Below, piece after piece: positions 6,860 through 10,630 of a stretch of DNA of 10,630 bases. The notes beneath the pieces were generated by a model, which saw only the letters and a list, made by a program, of their open reading frames with translations, had not been told where the DNA came from and made no database searches. The translations under genes and the position numbers were made by a program. The DNA comes from CALCKU01 sp964571595 (GTDB lineage: Bacteria > Pseudomonadota > Alphaproteobacteria > Caulobacterales > Maricaulaceae). How positions within the stretch are numbered: position 1 is the stretch's first letter; every line of letters starts with the position of its first letter. The DNA is taken from assembly GCA_964571595.1 (NCBI GenBank), contig CAZNCJ010000078.1, forward strand, positions 1 to 10,630, read 5' to 3'.

Positions 6860-7460
6860 AGGGATTTATATCGTCATTCTTGCGGGCGGTGGGGGGCAGC
6901 GCATGGGCGGGGTTGATAAAGGTCTGCTGGAGCTTGGCGGGCGGCGTTTTATTGATATAGTGATCGCGCGGGCAGGGAAACAATTCCCTGACGGCCCGCC
7001 GCCTGAAATTCTCATTTCCGGCACGCATGATTACGGCTTGGATGTGCCTGTTATAAATGATGATAAAAACTTCCCGTCGGGGCCTGTCGCGGGGCTGTTT
7101 TCTGCCGCGCAATATCTCTATCAAAACGCCCCGCACTGTAAGGGCTTTTTTACATTGCCCGTAGACGGGCCGGTCTTTCCTAAGGATTTATGCGAGCGGT
7201 TGCAAATGGACGGGGTGAGCGCCGTTGCAGGTGATGTGTCTGGTATACATCCTGTTTATGGCTGGTGGCGGCAAGCCGATTTGGTCCCTATTTGGAGAAA
7301 ATATGACGAAGACGGTGTTGAAAAACCTAAGACGTCGCAGTCCATGAAAGCGCTTGTGCGGGCTTGCGGAGCCAAGACAGTTTACTGGGAGGGCGCGGAT
7401 AACTTTATCAATATCAATAGGCCGGAAGATTTGGCGGGACTAAACCTTAAACCATTATGA
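6852..7460 (+). CDS. mobA: Molybdenum cofactor guanylyltransferase MobA
   Basis: Transfers GMP from GTP to molybdopterin-bound molybdenum, giving the bis-MGD type cofactor used by DMSO reductase-family enzymes; cytoplasmic. The 202 residues match the family length. The nucleotide-binding signature LAGGGGQRMGGVDK occupies residues 10-23, GPVAGL is at 77-82, the metal-binding Asp105 sits in LPVDGP (many relatives have Cys before this Asp, here Val104), HPVYGWW is at 133-139, and a C-terminal NINRPEDL at 187-194 is typical. The GTG start overlaps the preceding stop by 8 bp and lacks its own Shine-Dalgarno, which points to translational coupling. No other molybdopterin gene is in the window. A related NTP-transferase such as MocA is the alternative, but the HPVYG and NxNRPED motifs favour MobA. 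Confidence 0.88.
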   Translation: MSEGIYIVILAGGGGQRMGGVDKGLLELGGRRFIDIVIARAGKQFPDGPPPEILISGTHDYGLDVPVINDDKNFPSGPVAGLFSAAQYLYQNAPHCKGFFTLPVDGPVFPKDLCERLQMDGVSAVAGDVSGIHPVYGWWRQADLVPIWRKYDEDGVEKPKTSQSMKALVRACGAKTVYWEGADNFININRPEDLAGLNLKPL

Positions 7461-8393
7461 TCCAAATGGTTTTGGCGGCGCCAGAGGCCGGAAAATAGAT
7501 TGCACCATTAGCCCCAGATAACCGTCAAAAAGATAATGGGTATGTTCCATATCAGGGTCAATTTTGGGCGGATGTTGCCAGCCTTGCGGCGGGGTTTCGA
7601 GCAAGCGATTTATACCCGTCATTTTCTGGGCGTAATAGACCCCGCGTTCTTTATCCATTGTTTCATTTGTTTGTACGCCTATCGTGTTTTGTAAGCGCTG
7701 GCACAGTTCCAAGACAATAAAAACACTCGCGATATCATGGAGCACAATGGTTCGAATATGTTCGTATTTTTGTAACGGTGTGGTTTTGTTAAAATCAAAA
7801 CGGTCATCAATATCCAGGCAGATATAAAGTTGATTGCCTATAAGGGCGCATTGAATATTACGTCCCAGATAATCCTCATCAAATTGCATCAGCCGTTCCA
7901 TGAAATCCGGTGTGATAAGGGCGCGCGCCTCTGTCTGGTCATCGCTATAAATTTCAAAGCGGGACTCAAATTCACGGTCTACAAAGCCGACGCGTTTCAT
8001 GTCTTCAACCTCTTTGGGATTAAATTTGCCGCGATCACGTGTGATTATTGTGCGCGCCGTGAAATTACGATTGCGGTTAGTTCCGCCTTGCAAAGTCATA
8101 ACGGCCCCGCCAAAGCCTTGATCTGCGGTAATGTCAGAGAGCAGGAAGTGTTGATCGCCATATCCGACCCCTTGGACCGACCCTCGGCTGGAAATATAGC
8201 CATTAGGCGCGGCCAACATACCAAATGCGCAGAGGGCCTGTAAGGCGGGCGGCCTTAATCCGGGGCTATTATAATACCACCCCAGAGATTTATAAACATA
8301 GCTGCGCAGATTAAAGATCTGCAATGAGATCTTGTGTTCTTCCGCGGTCATGAGTGAGCCAATATTCATAAGGTGAGAGGCTATCATGGGCAT
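7455..8393 (-). CDS. DUF3137-like protein of unknown function
   Basis: Protein of 312 residues without a signal peptide or a convincing membrane span. The middle part resembles DUF3137: FESRFEIYSDDQTEAR (142-157) followed by LITPDFMERL (159-168), a beta-rich segment with LIGNQLYICLDIDD (184-197) and FDF (199-201). Proteins of that family, as I recall them, usually carry two membrane segments before this domain; here the N-terminal 130 residues contain only a mildly hydrophobic stretch (51-66). After the domain comes a 60-residue tail rich in Pro, His and aromatic residues. The function of the family is unknown. It is convergent with mobA, the coding ends overlapping by 6 bp, and divergent from the homocysteine methyltransferase. 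No clear ribosome site precedes the ATG at 8393; the ATGs at 8387 and 8369 are alternatives. The ORF is real by its long open frame and the DUF3137 pattern. Confidence 0.72.
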   Translation of the reverse strand: MPMIASHLMNIGSLMTAEEHKISLQIFNLRSYVYKSLGWYYNSPGLRPPALQALCAFGMLAAPNGYISSRGSVQGVGYGDQHFLLSDITADQGFGGAVMTLQGGTNRNRNFTARTIITRDRGKFNPKEVEDMKRVGFVDREFESRFEIYSDDQTEARALITPDFMERLMQFDEDYLGRNIQCALIGNQLYICLDIDDRFDFNKTTPLQKYEHIRTIVLHDIASVFIVLELCQRLQNTIGVQTNETMDKERGVYYAQKMTGINRLLETPPQGWQHPPKIDPDMEHTHYLFDGYLGLMVQSIFRPLAPPKPFGS

Positions 8394-8515
8394 ATTGATA
8401 ATTTATAAAATTGTGAAAGAGGGTTAGATATAAAGAAATTCGCATATTGTAATTTTCCAGACTTCGTTCTATGAGAAGCGTGATTTATGTTTTAGATTTG
8501 AGGCAGAGACTGGCA
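8394..8515. promoter_or_regulatory. Divergent AT-rich promoter region
   Basis: These 122 very AT-rich bases separate two diverging genes and must hold at least the promoter of the methyltransferase gene. TATA-like hexamers are present on both strands (for example at 8429-8434), but none has a well-spaced -35 partner, so I assign no boxes. I looked for SAM-II and SAM-alpha type riboswitch features, expected for a methionine gene in this lineage, and did not see them. Confidence 0.4.
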
Positions 8516-9529
8516 ATGCGGATATCCTTACAAGACCTTTTGGAACAACGACCGATTATATTGGCGGACGGGGCTACGGGTACGAATTTTATGGAAATGG
8601 GTCTGGAGCCGGGTTTTCCGCCGGATTTATGGAATATATCCAATCCTGAAAAGCCAGAGGCCTTACACCGTCAATTTGTCGAGGCCGGCTCTGATATTAT
8701 TCTCACCAATACATTTGGGGCCAATGCGCCGCGTCTCAAGCTGCATGACGCGCAAGACCAGACATATGAGATCAACAAAGCGGGGGCCGAGATTGCCGGT
8801 CGCGTGGCTGCGGAAAGCCCGCGCCCTGTTGTTGTGGCGGGTTCTGTTGGGCCGACAGGCGAGTTGTTTGAGCCTATGGGCGAAATGACAATGGAGAGCG
8901 CCATTGCCGCCTTTACCGAACAAATCAGAGGTTTGCGTGACGGCGGAGCGGATGTCGCGTGGATAGAGACGATGTCAGCGACAGAGGAAATACAGGCTGC
9001 TGCGCAGGCTGCGATAGATTTGGGTATACCTTATGTTTACACGGCCAGTTTTGATACGGCGGGTAAAACCATGATGGGACTGGCGCCTGCCAATATAGGC
9101 GATGTGGCTAAGACAATTTCCCAAGCACCTCTGGCTTATGGCGCAAATTGCGGGGTGGGGGCGTCTGATATGCTTGTGTCCAATCTCGCCATGTCAGAGG
9201 CTGAACCCGAGGCAGTGATTGTTGGTAAAGCCAATTGCGGCATACCTGTCGTGAAAGGCAAGAACACAGTTTATACGGGCACGCCGGAACTTATGGCAGA
9301 TTTTGTCTCTATGGCGGCCGATGCTGGTGTTCGTATTATTGGCGGGTGCTGCGGGACTGCGCCGGAACATATTGCGGCCATGCGTGTCGCCCTTGATAAT
9401 TATGAGGCAGGTGAACGTCCAACGCTCGAGGAAATCACGACACGGATTGGTCCTCTCGTCGCCCCGCCGACAAATAGCGCTGCGAAAGACCGGGTTAAAG
9501 CCCGTGCTGAGCGCCGCCGCAGGAAATAA
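8516..9529 (+). CDS. bmtA: Homocysteine S-methyltransferase, BmtA type (probable betaine-homocysteine methyltransferase)
   Basis: Zinc-dependent enzyme that moves a methyl group to homocysteine to form methionine; the closest pattern I know is the alphaproteobacterial BmtA group, which uses glycine betaine. It is a single-domain protein of 337 residues. Visible motifs are LADGATGTN (16-24), ILTNTFGAN (62-70), AGSVGPTGE (108-116), IETMSA (150-155), GANCGVG (209-215) and GGCCGT (276-281), giving zinc ligands Cys212, Cys278 and Cys279. The C-terminus is a basic tail ending ERRRRK, outside the barrel. It is too short to be a full MetH and lacks a cobalamin domain. The ATG at 8516 is chosen because family members begin about 16 residues before LADG; an in-frame ATG at 8471 would add 15 residues with no ribosome site. 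The methyl donor is inferred, and S-methylmethionine (MmuM) is the alternative. Confidence 0.88.
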   Translation: MRISLQDLLEQRPIILADGATGTNFMEMGLEPGFPPDLWNISNPEKPEALHRQFVEAGSDIILTNTFGANAPRLKLHDAQDQTYEINKAGAEIAGRVAAESPRPVVVAGSVGPTGELFEPMGEMTMESAIAAFTEQIRGLRDGGADVAWIETMSATEEIQAAAQAAIDLGIPYVYTASFDTAGKTMMGLAPANIGDVAKTISQAPLAYGANCGVGASDMLVSNLAMSEAEPEAVIVGKANCGIPVVKGKNTVYTGTPELMADFVSMAADAGVRIIGGCCGTAPEHIAAMRVALDNYEAGERPTLEEITTRIGPLVAPPTNSAAKDRVKARAERRRRK

Positions 9530-9602
9530 ATTAGAAATAAACAAGGGCTGAGAGGCGTTCTAATGTCTTTCGTTTCGTGACGGACTGGGTTAATCAAGGC
9601 CT

Positions 9603-10214
9603 ATGAACTCCCCGACACATACTTTAATGGCGATGGCTGTTTTCTCTAAAAGCGGGCATCCCAAGCGCAATCTAGCTGTCCTTATAGGATCAATCATCCC
9701 AGATGCTTTTATTTATGTAGCATGGATATGGTTGACATTTATCAAAGGCGAAAGCCAAAGCCGGATATGGGACGAGATATATTTCGAAGAACCCATGCAG
9801 CTTTTGGCGTCCTTTTTCAATTCCATACCCATTTACACGGCTTTGGCCCTTATCGGTTATGTGATGTGGCGGGCCAAAGACCGCGCTGGTATGGGGGCTT
9901 ATCTCTTAATGTTTTTTGCTCTCGCCGCATTATTGCATATCGCTTTTGATTTTCCCGTACATAATCATGATGCTTACGCGCATTTCTGGCCTATTCACGA
10001 TTGGCGTTTTATTTCGCCCTTTTCATATTACGAACAGGATCATCATTCTGGGATTGTAAGTTTAGTAGAGCTATTGCTGGTTTTGGGCTCGATTACGATT
10101 TTGTGGCGCCGGTTTCCGAAGCGGTGGATAAGAGGGTTGCTCTTGTTCTTTGCCGCTCTTTATATTCTGGCGCAGCTTGCTTTCCGTCTTGCGCCCTTAT
10201 TTATTTCAAGCTAG
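9603..10214 (+). CDS. YdjM/DUF457-like membrane protein (putative metal-dependent hydrolase)
   Basis: Protein of 203 residues with an MNSPTH start and several membrane spans (about 25-47, 68-88, 97-115, 150-168 and 178-198). Conserved polar residues fit the YdjM/DUF457 group of membrane-bound putative metal-dependent hydrolases: His6, Asp34 in IIPDAF, His112 and Asp116 in LHIAFDFP, His120 and His122, then HFWPIHDWRFISPFSYY (127-143) and a closing DHH at 146-148. These would cluster near the membrane face and could bind metal. The activity is unproven for the family, and relatives in databases are sometimes labelled as a cobalamin-biosynthesis protein, which nothing here supports. It starts 73 bp after the methyltransferase gene, and its stop is 9 bp before ruvX, so co-transcription with ruvX is likely. 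AAGG lies only a few bases before the ATG. Confidence 0.75.
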   Translation: MNSPTHTLMAMAVFSKSGHPKRNLAVLIGSIIPDAFIYVAWIWLTFIKGESQSRIWDEIYFEEPMQLLASFFNSIPIYTALALIGYVMWRAKDRAGMGAYLLMFFALAALLHIAFDFPVHNHDAYAHFWPIHDWRFISPFSYYEQDHHSGIVSLVELLLVLGSITILWRRFPKRWIRGLLLFFAALYILAQLAFRLAPLFISS

Positions 10215-10223
10215 CCCGCACTT

Positions 10224-10630
10224 ATGGCTATTATAACGCTAGAGGCATTGCGCAAGACCACAGGCCCGCTTGTGGGATTAGACCCGGGAACAAAGACGGT
10301 CGGGGTGGCGGTAAGTGATGCAACGCGGCTGATCGCGACGCCGTTACTGACGATAGAGCGCACGAAATTTAACAAAGACGCCAAAGATTTATTTGAGATT
10401 TATGAGGGCCGCGCAGGGGCGGCTATGATTGTTGGTATGCCGCTCAATATGGACGGGTCTAGTGGTCCGCGCGCGCAGTCCGTTCGGGATTTTTGCCAGA
10501 ACCTACTAGGTTTTAAGGACGTGCCTATTTTTATGTGGGATGAGCGTATGTCAACTCTTGCTGTAAACCGCACCATGCTTGAAGCGGATATGAGCCGGAA
10601 AAAACGCAAAAACAATGTTGATAAGCTGGC
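10224..10630 (+). CDS. ruvX: RuvX/YqgF family Holliday junction resolvase-like nuclease (5' part, runs off the window)
   Basis: RNase H-fold nuclease family, linked to pre-16S rRNA 5' processing and proposed as a Holliday junction resolvase. The first 135 codons are present and open to the window edge. Motifs in order: GLDPGTKTVGVAVSD (18-32) with the first catalytic Asp20, IVGMPLNMDGSSGPRAQSV (69-87), WDERMST (105-111) with Glu107, and EADMSRKKRKNNVDKL (120-135) with the closing Asp133. All the catalytic acidic residues expected are therefore present. About 15-25 residues should remain beyond the edge. The ATG at 10224 follows the preceding stop by 9 bp without a clear Shine-Dalgarno, suggesting coupling with the membrane protein gene. 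The leading segment before GLD, about 17 residues, is slightly longer than in E. coli YqgF. Confidence 0.93.
   Translation, partial: MAIITLEALRKTTGPLVGLDPGTKTVGVAVSDATRLIATPLLTIERTKFNKDAKDLFEIYEGRAGAAMIVGMPLNMDGSSGPRAQSVRDFCQNLLGFKDVPIFMWDERMSTLAVNRTMLEADMSRKKRKNNVDKL

Noticed and set aside
8394..8515. SAM riboswitch before the methionine gene.
   Set aside because: No recognisable SAM-II or SAM-alpha core sequence or pseudoknot pattern was found; only short weak stems.
9531..9563. TTAGAA/TTCTAA inverted repeat after bmtA as a terminator.
   Set aside because: A 6-bp AT-rich stem with a 21-base loop and no following T-run is too weak to call.
10001..10318. Plus-strand ORF of 105 codons across the end of the YdjM-like gene and the start of ruvX.
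   Set aside because: It is a different frame of two genes with clear family motifs and has no ribosome site or recognisable motif.

Overview
The window looks like ordinary chromosomal housekeeping sequence from an alphaproteobacterium of moderate GC content. The evidence is a DnaG that begins MRF and carries a Ser/Thr-substituted zinc-ribbon region, dnaG followed directly by the major sigma-70 gene rpoD, and a BmtA-type homocysteine methyltransferase of the kind I recall from alphaproteobacteria. A marine Hyphomonadales/Maricaulales-like lineage would fit, but that is a guess from overall resemblance, not a measurement.

Layout. Positions 72-1826 (minus) hold a lipoprotein carboxylesterase type B. 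It is divergent from dnaG (2008-3846, plus), with 181 bp between them. rpoD follows (3953-6378, plus); its 5' end is broken by a 100-N assembly gap. A small DUF1761-like membrane protein (6422-6859) and mobA (6852-7460) come next on the same strand and overlap by 8 bp, so they probably form the tail of a dnaG-rpoD transcription unit. A DUF3137-like soluble protein (7455-8393, minus) overlaps the end of mobA tail to tail. It is divergent from a BmtA-type homocysteine S-methyltransferase (8516-9529, plus), which is followed by a YdjM/DUF457-like membrane protein (9603-10214) and the 5' part of ruvX/yqgF (10224 to the window edge). No stretch over 300 bases lacks a gene. I saw no tRNA, rRNA, CRISPR array, IS element or phage gene.

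How the genes fit together. DnaG (replication priming) and RpoD (housekeeping transcription) form the classic macromolecular-synthesis pair. RuvX acts in RNA/DNA processing. MobA makes the guanylated molybdenum cofactor, and BmtA regenerates methionine. The rest are membrane or envelope accessory proteins. The gene order does not suggest a defence system or a new pathway.

What deserves attention. (1) RpoD carries a lysine-rich, low-complexity N-terminal extension of roughly 75 residues with Val-Thr-Lys-Pro-Lys pentapeptide repeats. (2) The N gap inside that repeat is bordered by two identical 55-bp sequences that abut its two edges. This suggests the gap is an unmerged contig overlap, not missing DNA; merging the copies restores one open reading frame of about 756 codons. 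(3) DnaG lacks three of the four canonical zinc ligands. (4) The leaders of dnaG and rpoD each contain an inverted repeat close to the start codon.
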